Origin: Eleginops maclovinus
Taxonomy: Eukaryota; Chordata; Actinopteri; Perciformes; Eleginopidae
Assembly: GCF_036324505.1 (NCBI RefSeq)
Contig: NC_086370.1
Coordinates: 24,082,565 to 24,146,564, forward strand
Length of the DNA: 64,000 bases
Reading direction: 5' to 3'
Part shown: piece after piece, positions 1 to 15,147 of the stretch
Layout of the letters: every line of letters starts with the position of its first letter
How positions within the stretch are numbered: position 1 is the stretch's first letter
Translations under genes and position numbers: made by a program
The notes under the pieces: model-generated
Databases searched by the model: none
Told to the model about the DNA's origin: nothing
The model's input: the letters and a program-made list of their open reading frames with translations, nothing else

Positions 1-732
1 TGGATCCGGTGTTTCCGTCCATCGAACAAGCGGTTAGAAACTGACCTCAAGTATATTTTCAACATGTCCTTCTGCTAACCCTGTCTGTGCAGTGTCGTCT
101 CAGTATCGACTCTCCTTTGTTCACTTCAATGATATATTGGTTTTGTTCTTCAGTTCTTGTTTTGATGTTGGGCCTTTTCCTCTCTTCTGTTGATGTCATT
201 GTCTCTGTTTGTTTTACAAAGTCCGCTTCTTGTTGCTTAAAATGGTCGTAATTTTACTTTGGTTAACTCGTGGTTTTATTTCTCGTCGTCATTATTTAAG
301 CTTCAGAACGAAAGGAATAAAAACGGTTGTTTGAAATTCAATTGAAGTGTTTTCAGCTTGATTCAGATGAACTCGGTAAATAAATAAAACAGATCCGTTT
401 TTGAACTTTCCACTTTCCTCGATTAAAAAAACAACACGACTTTTTTGTGTTTTCGGTTTTATTAAGATGGAAAACGAAATATGTATAAATTATTTAATCA
501 AAATAGAGCAATGAATCTCTATTTTGTGTTTTTCTGCCTTTTATTGATCCACATTTCAATCATAATTCATTCAGACAACGTTTTCGTTCATTGGTGAGGA
601 ACGAATTCAACTTAATTCCATAGCTTTCTGCTTCATTTAGATTAAAAACGAGATATATATAATGTCTTTATTGAGTGCAAATAAGAACTTGTGGATGAAT
701 AAAAGCCTTAATCTGTATTTGGTGTTTTTCAG

Positions 733-3841
<3,109 letters not shown>

Positions 3842-4960
3842 TGCAGCACAGAGACCAGACCATAATACTGTCAGATCCTGACCTGCAGCTCCAACAGCAA
3901 CAAGGACAAACAGAAGACATGGAGTTTCTCAATCTGATTGGCGCTTCTTTCAGGCATCAGCCAATGAGAAAGCACCACTTAAGTCTATGCAAGATTACAC
4001 ATTTGGCGGGAAATGCTACTCTGGGCTAGCATGCTAAATGACTAGCTTTTACACTTTATACTTTATTTATTTCATCTATTCATGGACACAATATGCACAG
4101 CTGATTTGTCTGGAAAAGTGAACAATAAAACAAAGACCTTTTCAAAAGAAAAAACAAACACATGTTTAGCGGCAAAAGCTATTCTCGGCTAGCATGCTAA
4201 ACAACTAGCTTATATACTTATTTTTATTTACTGCCTGGTGTAAAAGAATACATCAAATTAAAGAGAATGATTCATCATCAGGCAAACAAACATACACTTA
4301 TAAACGATGAGCTTTCACAAAGAGAGAATTCAGAAAAATAAAAGAAATATGAATAATAATATTTTATTATGCTAACGCCATTTTGGCCTGCTAATACAAG
4401 TTAGCATAATAACATGTTATTCTTGACAGTTTTTTTTCTCTTATTTTTATCATTATTTTGGCATGCTAATACATGTCATGATAGCATTAAAGCATTTTTA
4501 TTATTCATATTAAAAACTATCAACTATCGTCTATTTACATTTTACTGGTGAAACCTTTATGATGTTAGGACCTAAACATGTACCAGGCTCCTCACGGGTG
4601 ATGCAAACCTTAGCTTCTGCGGTTAGCGACTCTCTGTGCTCCCAGGATGAAAACATGCTAACGTGCTAAGATGGCGCCTCGGAGGAAAGGACTAAGCATC
4701 TCAAAGACCGGAGGACGGTGTCAGGGTGTATATATCTGTCTTTGTGTTTCTGTAATGTACTCAGAGTTTTATATCCGTGTTTCTGGAAAATAAGAGACTA
4801 TTAATGTTTTATTCCCGTTGTGTTTGAAGGTGTGACTGTCAGGCACTGAGCTCTGTGGATGAATGTAATTTAAATATTAAAAAGTTATTATTATTATTTA
4901 ATGTCAGTGTTTTCACCAGGTGTGTACAGCAGCAGGGCGGTGAATAAAAGCAAAGTATTT
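3842..4960 (+). other. vsx1 3' untranslated region and flank
   Basis: AT-rich sequence without coding signal. Two polyadenylation hexamers AATAAA occur at 4124-4129 and 4943-4948. A short repeated segment (GGCTAGCATGCTAAA-like) appears near 4023 and 4187. Which hexamer is used cannot be told. Confidence 0.6.
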
Positions 4961-5179
4961 TTTGAATCATGATTGTTTTATTCAACACAAACACTCCATA
5001 TATTGTACTAGCATTAATGAACATGTGACTAATCATAAATTAGCATTCCAATTATGGTGCATGTCACAGAAGGCCTGGATGAAACGTGTTGAACGGTCTC
5101 CACTGATAAATAGCACACTGGCTGACTTGGAAATGAGGTCCTATGTCCAAAATTCTGAACTACCCCTTTAAATGGAACC

Positions 5180-5260
5180 CTTACTGGTCCCACAGAGGGG
5201 AAACATTCTGCATCTGACCCATCCTAGTGTTGGGAGCAGTTGGGTCCCATATACCACTGC
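5180..5260. repeat. Fragment of fish interspersed repeat
   Basis: Contains CTGCATCTGACCCATCCTAGT followed by TTGGGAGCAGTTGGG, a diverged match to the fuller copy at 5940-6305. Confidence 0.5.
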
Positions 5261-5560
5261 CCCATAATACTATAAGCCTGTCTGATTTAAGCCAATCTTC
5301 AGGGCTTTATAATAAGGGTCTTAAATTAAAGTGGAAAACTTAAATCTTGCCTTTGTTTTTGTTATTGTTTTTACTGCATTAGATTTATTTATTCTCTTTA
5401 AAACAACTGATTATTTTCATTGGAGCAGCAGGTGCTTTTATTTTGAAGGCCGTTTGTCGATGGACTAGACCACTACGTCACGTCCTGTTTTCGCGGTAAC
5501 GTCCCTAGCCGTTAGTTTTGTGCTAAGCTAACAGGCTGCTAACCACAGGAGTTGTTCAAC

Positions 5561-8500
5561 ATGTCGGATTTAAAGAGTTTTAAAGCTGAGCTCACGGGGA
5601 TCGTCAGCAGCCTGGCCCGCGCGCTGCTCACGGAGATCTGCTCCGCGGCGGAGAGAGTCTCCGTGAGCAAACACAACCCCGAGGAGGAGGTGAGCTAACT
5701 GCGGCATACGGCTAACTTCCGGTGTGACGTCAGCAGCTGTTGAAGTTAAATCAGGTTTTTTTAATTAAGTTAAAAACACATAAACAAAAACACAGTTATA
5801 GAAGGTAACAGGTCAGAAAAAATATTAAAAAATACGATCCTACGTTAGAGATGTATCAATATGGATATCAATGTGGATAAACCCGTAAAAATAAATAGTA
5901 TAGTTTGTCAAAACTGTCATAAAAAGACATGTAGAATCAGAATCAGGTTTATTTAAGAGGAGTCTGCATTAGTGTATATAGAATGGGAGGATGAAACCCT
6001 CTTTATTTGTCACATACACACACACACAGCAGAGCACACACAGTGAAATGTGTCCTCTGCATTTAACCCATCCTAGTACTAGGAGCAGTGGGGAGCTATC
6101 GTGCAGCCCGGGGAGCAATGGGGAGGGGGTGATTGGAGGTGTCTGGTGCCTTGCTCAAGGGCACCACAGCTGGGCCTAGGAGGTGAACTGGGACCTCTCC
6201 AAGTAGCAGTCCACTTTCCATATTTGTTCAAGTCTGTTCTGGTACTTGAACCGGCGACCCTACGATTCCCAGTCCAAGCCCCTACTGACTGAGCCACTGT
6301 TGGACATATGGTGCATAATCACAGTTAAAGAAGATAAAGAAAGAAACACTATAATCACATTAAAATAAAGCAATATGTGCAGAGAATATATCTACCTGTA
6401 AGAATAAGATATAATAAAATACACTGCCTGGCCAAAACAAAGCCCCCCTCTAGTACCCGTTGGACCGCCTTCAGCTTTGATCACACATTCTCTGTGGCAT
6501 CGTTTCCCCGAGCTTCTGCAACGTCTCAACATTTATTTCTGTCATTAATTGTTGATCTTGTGTTGATGACGGGAGATTCTGACCACTGATCAAAGTCTTC
6601 TCCAGCACATCCCAAAGACACTCAATGGGGTTCAGGTCTGGACTCTGGGGGGGCCGATCCATGTGTGAAATGATGTCTCATGCTCCCTGAACCACTCTCT
6701 CACAGTCTGAGCCGATGGATCCTGGCATTGTCCTCTTAGAACATGCCCGCTCCATCAGAGGAGAAGAAACCCACTGATGGAATAACCTGTCCTTCAGGAT
6801 ATTCAGGGAGCCCCAACTGCAGCAGCCCCAGATCATAGCCCTGCCCCCACAGGCTGGTACAGTAGGCACTAGGCATGATGGGGGCATCACTTCAGCCGCC
6901 TCTCTTCTTACCCTGATCCCCCATCACTCTGGAACAGGGTCTGGACTCATCAGACCACACCTTCTTCCATTGCTCCAGAGTCCAATCTTTACGCTCCCTA
7001 CCAAACTGAAGCCGATTAGCCTCACTGAGAAGTGGGTTTCTTACGGCCCCCAGCTGTTTAGTCCCACTCCCTTGAGTTCCCTCCGCATTGTGCGTGTGGA
7101 AATGCTCTCTCTGTCACAGCTAAACTTAACCAGGTTCTACTGTTGTTTTTCTACCATTTGATTTCACCAAACGTTTAAGGGGTCACCGATCATTCAGGAT
7201 CTTTTTCTGACCTCACTCCTCCCTGGAAGAGGATGTCCCCCACTGTCCTTCCAGTCTTTAATAATGCGTTGGACAGTTCTTAACCCCATTTTAGTATTTC
7301 AGCAATCTCCTTAGATGTTTGCTCTGCTTGATGCCAATAACTTGACTCTCCTGAAACAGATCAACATCTTTTCCACGTCCACAGGACATGTCTTTCGACC
7401 ACAGGACATGTCTTTCGTCCACAGGATATGTCTTTCGACCACAGGACATGTCTTTCGTCCACAGGATATGTCTTTCGACCACAGGACATGTCTTTCGACC
7501 ACAGGATATGTCTTTCGACCACAGGTCATGTCTTTCGACCACAGGATATGTCTTTCGACCACAGGATATGTCTTTCGACCACAGGATATGTCTTTTGACC
7601 ACAGGATATGTCTTTCGACCACAGGACATGTCTTTCGACCACAGGATATGTCTTTCGACATGGCTGTTTCACAAATGAGAAGCTCCTCACTACTTAGGGT
7701 TCAATAACGTGTTGCCAGCTGAAACATAATCACCCATGCAGTAATTATCCAATGGGAGGCTCTTACCTATTTGCGTAGTTAAATCCAGGTGGGGACTTTT
7801 TTTTGGCCGGGCAGTGTATGATATGTGCTGCATTGGTATGACCGGTGGACAGCCGTGCAGACATGACGGGGGGCTTTGTGTGCAGGACTGTGTTAATATG
7901 AACATGATATTCAGCATGCATAAATGTGATGCATAGAATCTCTAGAGTGGTAGGGGGTCGGGGGGGGGGGGGCGCTTTTTACTGGGGCTGGTAGACAGTC
8001 AGAGTTTCACCCAGAAGACGAGTGAGTGATGAGCAGCTGCTCTGTGTGACCTTTGACCTCTGTCAGGACCAGCTGAGCACTCTGCTGGACGCTCTGTGTG
8101 AGGAGGCTGTGGAGAACATCCTGAAGACCCTTCATCTGAGGGACCAGCCGGAGGAGGGGGGTCTGATGGAGACCAGAGGAGGTGAGAGCATTAGGTTCTC
8201 AAACTTTTTTCAATAATGTACCCCCTTTGAAAATAATGTCAGCCAAGTTCCCCCTGATCAGGGCAAAAACCACTGGGTAAGGAAAACATCCTCTATAGAG
8301 AGGAACAGCTGCACCGTCAGTGTCTGATTCATTAAAAGCACAACCTGTAACTGAGAGACTCTGAAAGCTGCATTCCACATGTTCACATCAGCACTACATT
8401 GATGGCAAACCAATGACATCATGCAGTAACCCTGAGAGAGATCAGCTGCTTTGAACTGATCCTTTAATAAGTTCAGTGAGGAGCATGGGCTGGAGCTTCA

Positions 8501-11500
8501 CTGAGGGTCCTTCTCAGACAGAGAGGCGACTGCAGCTACTACACTTTGTTCGGGCACTTCAAAATCACCACTCACAAAAATCTGACTTTTTTTCTAAATG
8601 TCGCCTTTTACAAATGTCCCAATATTTTCTCATTATTCTAACTCCTTCTTCATGTGGCCCTGCTCGTCTTCTTTTTTTAAATTCACTCATTCTGTCTCCC
8701 AATTTTTCTTTTCAAACTTGAGTTTCCGACTATTTCTTCAAAATTATCCCTTTTCCCTAAAAATTCGGACTTTTTAAAAGTAGACATTTAGAAACAAATT
8801 TTTTAAAAGTCAGATCTTTTTTGGATAAAAATAATCATTTTGAAGAAATAGTGGGGAACTCCAAACGCATCTTCCTTCCGAGTGTTTATCTCTGTGATCT
8901 TTCACGACCAACTTTACTGTTTGGTTCATTATGTTTAAATGATGTTCACACGCTGCTGTAAGGGAAACATTTTCCCAATTTCATCCTTCTGTGTGTCTCA
9001 GGTGGAGGTGAGCTCCCCCCCGCAGAGCAGAGCTACATCCTGGTGCTGGGGGTTAGTGAGTGAAGCTAAGACACTGTTCATCCTCACACCCAGAACACAC
9101 TCACACACTGCTCTGTGTTTCCAGAGCGCCGCAGCAGACTGCAGCCAGCTGCTGTCACTGCAGAGCCAGGCTACCGCTAAAGCTAACGGTGACGCTAACG
9201 CTAAAGGTAAAGCTAAAGCTAACGGTGACGCTAACGCTAAAGGTGACGCTAAAGCTAACGGTGACGCTAACGCCAAAGGTAACGCTAAAGCTAACGGTGA
9301 CGCTAACGCTAAAGGTGACGCTAAACCTAACGATGATGCTAATGCTAAAGGTAACGCCAAAGGTCACGCTAAAGCTAACGATGACGCTAACGGTGACGCT
9401 AAAACTAACGGTGAGGCTAAAGCTAACGGTGACGGTAATGCTAAAGGTAACGCTAAAGCTAACGGTGACGCTAAAGCTAAAGGTGACGCTAAAGCTAACG
9501 GTGACGCTAACGTTAAAGGTAACGGTGACGCTAACGCCAAAGGTGACGCTAAACCTAACGATGATGCTAATGCTAAAGCTAACGGTGACGCTAACGCTAA
9601 AGGTGACGCTAACGGTGACGCTAAAGCTAACGGTGACACTAACTCTAAAGGTGACGCTAAAGCTAACGGTGACCAGGGTGTCCGCGGGGTCTTAAAAAGT
9701 CTAAAAAAGTCTAAAATTACACATTTTCAATTTAAGGCCTAAAAAAGTCTAAAATATAGAGATATTTCGCAGTGTAAGTCTAAAATTGGGTTTGAGTAAT
9801 TTAAGACCTACGTTTCAATGCAAAATATCGACAAAGGATTATTTTTTTTGTTTGTTTTGTTTTTACGTACTTTTCCACGCCGTTCTGTTTTTTTCTTTTT
9901 CTGTTATGGTGGCAGTTATGGTCCGTGTAGTTCTACATGACATGTGCTGTTAGTGGAACGTACAATAATAAAACTACAGATGTGAAACGGAAATGTACTG
10001 TCGTCACAGGATGCAGCAGCAAGTATTTTGATTCTCTGTGTGCGAGCAAGGCGGGAATAGTTACGAAGTAGGATAACGTCCGAATGGCAGGAGAAAGTTA
10101 AAAAAAAGGATGGGTAAATGTAAATTCAACGACAATTGGCTCTCAATAGGGCAATTTGCAGACTGGCTGAAACGCGTTCCCGCTGATGACAGTGAGGCAT
10201 ACTGCACGTTTTGCAAAAGAACTCTTAAACTCGGGACCCTGGGCATCAAGGCACTGGAGTCTCACACAAAATCCAGCAAACACCAGGAGTCGGCAAATGC
10301 AGCACGCAATTCCCATGGAATTGCCCAGTTCTGTTCAGTAGCAAGCAGCACGTCGTCAATAAATAATATGGGTAATATTCGTGATCTATTGGGCTCCACT
10401 GATACAATGAAGGCAGAAGTTCTGTGGGCGCTTAACACAGTGGCTAAACACCAGTCATGCAGATCCAATGACGGCATCGGAGAGCTTTTCCAAGCGATGT
10501 TCCCCGACTCCACAGTTGCCAAAACATTCCAATGCGGGAGAGACAAGACGTCGTACATACTCCGATTTGGAGTGGCAGAGTTCGTCAAAAAAGAGCTTAT
10601 CTCAAAGGTGACCGGGCCCTTCGTCATTATGTTTGACGAAAGTCTTAACCACGCAACAAAGAGGAAGCAACTGGACCTTCACGTAAGGTACTGGGATGAC
10701 GGCCAGGTACAGTCCCGGTACCTGGGCTCACAATTTATGGGCCATGCCACAGCAAACGACTTGCTGAAGGAGATCAAAGTAAGTGCTTTTTTTGTATTAT
10801 TTTTATCCACTGATTGGTCGTAAAAATGTCACTCTTGATTAAAATTAATAGAAGTACTTTTGGCCAATCGCTGCGTTTCTTACATCTGGAGTAACATCTT
10901 GTTACGGGGTAGCCAGCTGTCACACCGGGTTTATCGTAACGCAACATTGCCCCCAGCACCGGTTGTTGCATAACAACAACATGGCCCCAGATGTCGGTTG
11001 CTGCGTAACGCAGCATAGTTGATTTGTCATTGTTGGGGATGTATGTTATTCGTCGGTCTCTGCATTACGGCAGGGATCATACAACTTCCGTGTTGCGGTA
11101 GTTTTATGATCCCAAACGTAATGCAAAGACCGACGAACGATTTCATCTCCTGTTATGAAAAGGGGCTCCATTTAAAATCGGAAGGTGTGTGGCTGCGCGT
11201 CTGATCCGCATATACAGTTGTCTCTGTCACCATGTCCAAACGTTTCTTAGTGAAAATATTTTGATCATTGGGAGATTTGGTTTATTCATTTTCTGAAGTA
11301 GTGCTCTGCAATTGCTGTGTGAGAGAATGAATGAGGACATCTGTGTATTAAATTGCCTTCTCTTAATCATAATTTGTACATGCCTCCTTTTCATTGCCCA
11401 ACCTTTACATTCTGCTCCCATTACTTATTTGTATGCTAGCTGCACATAACTATTGCCTGTGTGTGTGATTTTGTTGTTTAAATATATGCTAATTTAATTG

Positions 11501-14500
11501 ACTGGTTGATTTGTTTCCTTCCCTTAGGAATGTGCGGGCCACCTGGACCTCAGCAAGCTGATTTCGATCTCAATGGATGGTCCAAATGTAAATTTTAAGT
11601 TCTTTGAGCTGTTCCAGGCGGAATATGCTGACCTGTACGCTGGTTCTCAGCTCATATCTGTTGGTAGCTGCGGGTTACACACCGTACACAATGCCTTTAA
11701 AACAGGCTTCTCATCGTGGCAGGTGGACAAGATCCTCAGGGCCTTGCACACATTGTTGCATAATGTTCCCGCAAGACGAGAGGACTACGAGAAGACCACC
11801 AGGTCTACCCGCTTCCCGTTGGCATGGTGTGGGCACCGATGGCTGGAAAACCTGCCTGTCGTGATACGAGCGTTGGATATCTGGTCATCTATGCTGGTGT
11901 ACACCAATGCTGTGAGGAGAAAGGAGCTTCCAAATCCTGGCACTGGAAGCTTTGCTGTAATCGAAGAAGCCCAGAAAGATCCCCTGACTCTACCTAAGCT
12001 GCAGTTTTTCAGGAGCATCGCCCAGCTATTTGATCCGTTTTTAAGGAAGTACCAGACTGAGGAGCCGGTGATGCCTTACCTAGGCAAAGATCTGGCAGAG
12101 TTGATCAAGGTAATGCCTTTTCTAATGAGCAGAACATTATTTAGGAAACTGTCATGAAATGGATGTATGGATTTTATGATTGCATTATATTGATTTTGAG
12201 AGTTTTGGTGTGGTTATGATGCCAGCCCACCCACCCACCCCATTACACCGCCAGCTCAAAAGTAAAGCATTATGTAGGCCTGTAATTAAACAAATACAGT
12301 TGTGAACAAAGACACATTCACAGCAAATCTACAACAGTCAAAATGGTACACAGTATTTTGCAAAGTAATTATGTAATTGAAATGTTTCTTTTGTTATCGT
12401 CCAACAGAGTCTGATGCGTCGTTTCGTGAAACGAGAGGTTCTGCAGGACATCACCACAGCCCAGCTTACCAAACTGGACATAGGTGACAAGAATATCTTG
12501 ATGCCGGTGCACTGTGTTGATATTGGCTTGGGTGCTGAGGAGGCCCTCAAGGTACTAATAGCTTAAAGTCAAAGATTATCAGGGGGAAGCCCATGTGTAC
12601 AGCATTTTTGCTTACATTCCTTTCGCATTTCTCTGTACAGGACAGCAAAAGTTCAGACCTCAGGATTCTTGAATTTAAAAGGGACTGCATGCAAGGACTC
12701 TCAAGCATGGTGAAGAAAGTACAGGAGAAGAGTCCTCTTAAGTACAGTACCGTTAGGCAGATGGATTGTCTAGACCCCACAGTGATGAGCAGTGATCCAG
12801 ACGGCTGCAAGGCAAAGATGAAGGGACTTGTGCAGACATTTCTGCTCAACAGGCAGCTGGCAGGAGGAGTTTGTGCTGGTACTAGGAGTTCTAGAAAGGG
12901 CTGAGGAAAATTATGCGTGCCACTTTCAGATAATCTTGTATATTATATTTAGCATCTGCATTTAGCAACTGATCAGTATTTATTGTATGTCAAAATATGA
13001 TCACAATATATTTGAGTGTAGATCTCTTAAGTTAGGTTACTCCAGCAAATCATTTCCATGCACCCGTTTTGTGTGGTTTAAAGACTGTACCCCCACAGAG
13101 CTGTAAGGAAAGCCACAATGGTGATGACTAAATGGAAGCCATAAGTAAATTTATTTTTACATCTTTTTGTCTCAGGGGACACCATTCTCCAACAGTTCGA
13201 TGCTGCGTTGTCTGTGGAGTGCAGGCATGAAGATTTCATCTCCTTCAAGCCAATGCAAAAGAGGCTAGATGTCTTCCTTCATGGCTTCATCGGCAAGGCA
13301 TACCCAGATCTTTGGGCGTTTTGCAAGACCCTTTTACTGCTTTCTCATGGTCAGGCGTCTGTAGAGAGAGGCTTCTCAGTGAACAAAGAGATCGAGACGG
13401 AGAATATGCAAGAAGAAACATTGGTCGCACACAGGCTTGTTTACGACTACGTTGCAATACATGGGGGCGTTACCAAGGTTCCACTTACACCTGACCTAAT
13501 GAAATCTGTCATGGCTGCCAGGTCACGGTACCGTGTGCATTTGGACGAACAGAGGAAGAAGAAGGAGACAGAGACACAAGGGAAGAAAAGGGCACACGCG
13601 GAGGAGCAGTTACAAGACCTGAAAGTCAAGAGGGACAGTCTACATAAAGTTACTGAGAGCCTGGGCAAAGAGGCAGATGAGTTGGCAGAGCAAGCAGAGG
13701 GCAAGGCTGGGAGCAAAATGGCACATCTGATTTCAAAATCAAATGCTCTGAGGAGGGCTGCCAAAGACAAGCTCTCCCAGCTTAAGGTTCTGGGGGATGA
13801 AATTGCCACCAAAAGTGCAGAGCTTAAAAGCATGTAAATAATGTAAATAATATGTTTGTTTCATTGACAATAAATGTAAATTGACGGCAATCTGGCTTTG
13901 TTATTTCTTTTTTTTTAATACTTCGTGAAGGTCTTAAATTTAACCCATGATGGTCTAAAAAAGGTCTAAAAAAGTCTAAAATTGCACTTGTTAAAACCTG
14001 CAGACACCCTGGGTGACGCTAATGCTAACGCTGATAGTGAGTTTATATAAATATCAGACTTTATCTTTCTTCAGTTTATGTGCAGTCTGTCGTCAGTACA
14101 GCAACTCTTTAAATTTCTGTTTTCACTTTAAAATATTTAAGTGTGTGTGTGTGTGTGTTTGTGTGTATTACAGCTGAAAATCAGACGGTGTGTGTGGACC
14201 CCCCCCCACAGGCTGAGATCCCCGACCATGAGTACGCTCTGTCCTCCCCCCCAGCCGCCGCCACAGCATCCCGCAGCCAGAGGCAGCGCTGCCGCTCGCG
14301 GCGCAGGAGCTCCCCCGACACAAGTCAGAGCCAGGCGGCAGGAAGCCCCCCCCTCCCCTGCCCGCAGTGCCGCATGCTGCTGCCGAGCGCAGAGCGCCTC
14401 TCGGAGCACCAGAGGAAGGCCCACCCGGCCTGCTCGCTGTGCGGCGCGGCGTTCAGCGGCATCCTGAGGCTGAGGGAGCACCAGCGCAGCGAGCACGGGC

Positions 14501-15117
14501 TGCTGCCCTTCAGCTGCAGCTTCTGCAGCAAGAGCTTCAACCACAAGGCGCACCGCGAGCTGCATGAGAAGGCGCGGCACACCGGTGAGAAGAGCTACCA
14601 CTGCGATGTCTGCGGGAAGAGCTACTCCTGCGTCAGCGTGCTGAAGACGCACCGCCGCACGCACTTCGACCGCATGTTCATCTGCGACGTCTGCGGGAAG
14701 AGCTTTTTCCATGCCTGCCACCTGACTCGCCACCAGCTCGTGCACGGGGGGGAGCGGCCGCACCGTTGCAGCTCCTGTGGGCGGGGCTTCATGCAGGCCT
14801 CTAACCTGCGCAGCCACCAGGCTGCGCACCGCGGCGACACGCAGCTCTGCTCCGTCTGTGGGAAGAGCTACCGCCACCTGAAGAGCCACATCCTCAGCCT
14901 GCACGCTGCCGAGCTGCCCCCACCCTCGGAGCCGGGCTGTCCCCCCTTGTCGCCTGCCAGCTGTGCAGCAGAACATTGCCCCCCCCCCTCTCAGCTCAGG
15001 GAGCACCAGAGGAGCCTCAGTGCAGAAAAACCCTTCAGCTGCGACGTCGGCAGGAAGAGCTTCCTCAGGGCTCACCTGCAGACCAGAGCCCACCAGACCC
15101 CTGACCCCTCACCCTGA
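5561..15117 (+). CDS. C2H2 zinc-finger protein, coding exon interrupted by a hAT transposon
   Basis: Putative DNA-binding nuclear protein. Exons 5561-5689 (starts MSDLKSFKAELTG), 8067-8181, 9002-9051, 9125 to 14036 (interrupted) and 14174-15117 join in frame with phases 0, 1, 0, 1. Exons 1-2 encode a helical, leucine-rich N-terminal region (DQLSTLLDALCEEAVENILK). Exon 4 encodes a low-complexity Ala-Lys-Asn-Gly-Asp repeat; a hAT element (9674-14011) sits inside it, and the frame resumes at 14018 once the 6-bp duplication is discounted. The last exon has seven canonical C2H2 fingers with TGEK-type linkers in places, then two decayed fingers (one has CDVGRK, losing the second Cys). With the transposon in place a normal exon 4 needs removal of the element during splicing or bypass of the exon, so this allele may be impaired. 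No family name can be assigned; it is related to the gene at 21322-23668. Confidence 0.8.
5940..6305. repeat. Interspersed repeat (common teleost LINE/SINE-tail type)
   Basis: Begins near TTTATTTGTCACATACACAC and contains CCTCTGCATTTAACCCATCC, TTGCTCAAGGGCACC and ACTTGAACCGGCGACCCTA. I recognise these blocks from a very common teleost repeat; the exact family was not checked. It lies in intron 1 of the zinc-finger gene. Confidence 0.7.
6422..7816 (-). mobile_element. Tc1/mariner-like DNA transposon, decayed
   Basis: Flanked by TA (6420-6421 and 7817-7818). Terminal inverted repeats start CACTGCCTGGCCAAAACAAA on the left and CACTGCCCGGCCAAAAAAAA on the right (reverse complement). The minus strand keeps transposase fragments, including the [12 protein letters not shown] motif around 6625-6660 and a WSDESRP-like D motif near 6940, but frames are broken. 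A 20-bp minisatellite has grown inside it (7381-7659). Confidence 0.88.
7381..7659. repeat. 20-bp minisatellite inside the Tc1 element
   Basis: About 14 units of TCTTTCGACCACAGGATATG with GG/GT and C/T variants. Six-frame openness is produced by the repeat and is not a gene. Confidence 0.95.
9170..9673 (+). repeat. Coding minisatellite (hexad-based) in zinc-finger gene exon 4
   Basis: Built from GCTAAAGCTAACGGTGAC and GCTAACGCTAAAGGTGAC-type 18-mers. In the reading frame of the zinc-finger gene it encodes AKANGD/ANAKGD repeats. All variants preserve the triplet frame. It continues for three more codon triplets beyond the hAT insertion (14018-14035). Confidence 0.85.
9674..14011 (+). mobile_element. 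hAT-superfamily DNA transposon, apparently complete
   Basis: 4338-bp element with imperfect terminal inverted repeats: CAGGGTGTCCGCGGGG on the left, CAGGGTGTCTGCAGG on the right when reverse-complemented. Both ends carry subterminal AAAGTCTAAAATT motifs. The 6-bp flanking duplication is shorter than the usual 8 bp of hAT elements but fits the fish hAT groups reported with 5-6 bp duplications. It carries a spliced, stop-free transposase gene and an AATAAA at 13869-13874 before its right end, and inserted in the sense orientation in a coding exon. Confidence 0.9.
10110..13837 (+). CDS. hAT transposase, five exons, intact
   Basis: Exons 10110-10778, 11528-12109, 12408-12551, 12641-12878 and 13176-13837 join in phases 0, 0, 0, 1 to give about 764 residues with no stop before TAA 13835-13837. 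The N-terminus has a BED-like zinc-binding cluster (C32, C35, H52, H58). FDES near 10634 and MDGP near 11573 are candidate first and second acidic catalytic positions. The last exon holds the hAT dimerisation signature (GQASVERGFSVNK, near 13350-13388). It then continues with some 95 charged residues of predicted coiled coil, which is longer than the usual hAT tail. Family members cut and paste DNA as oligomers. Integrity suggests recent activity; activity itself cannot be seen. A domesticated protein is less likely because the inverted repeats are still present. Confidence 0.88.
14143..14168 (+). repeat. (GT)n just upstream of the zinc-finger exon acceptor
   Basis: GT repeat with one TTT interruption ending 5 bp before the ATTACAG acceptor at 14167-14173. 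Confidence 0.9.
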
Positions 15118-15147
15118 CCCCTGACCCCTCACCCTGACCCTGACTTT

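Larger units (their letters stand above)
9668..14017 (+). repeat. 6-bp target-site duplication GGTGAC flanking hAT
   Basis: GGTGAC at 9668-9673 and again at 14012-14017. Collapsing the two restores a perfect repeat phase and reading frame in the host exon. The host repeat itself contains GGTGAC every unit, so a different duplication length cannot be wholly excluded; an 8-bp duplication does not match. Confidence 0.7.

Noticed and set aside
1..732. N-terminal exon of vsx1
   Set aside because: The expected octapeptide-containing coding sequence and an appropriate donor are not seen; the sequence reads as AT-rich intron.
7381..7659. CRISPR-like array of regular repeats
   Set aside because: Units abut with no unique spacers, in a eukaryotic transposon; it is a minisatellite.
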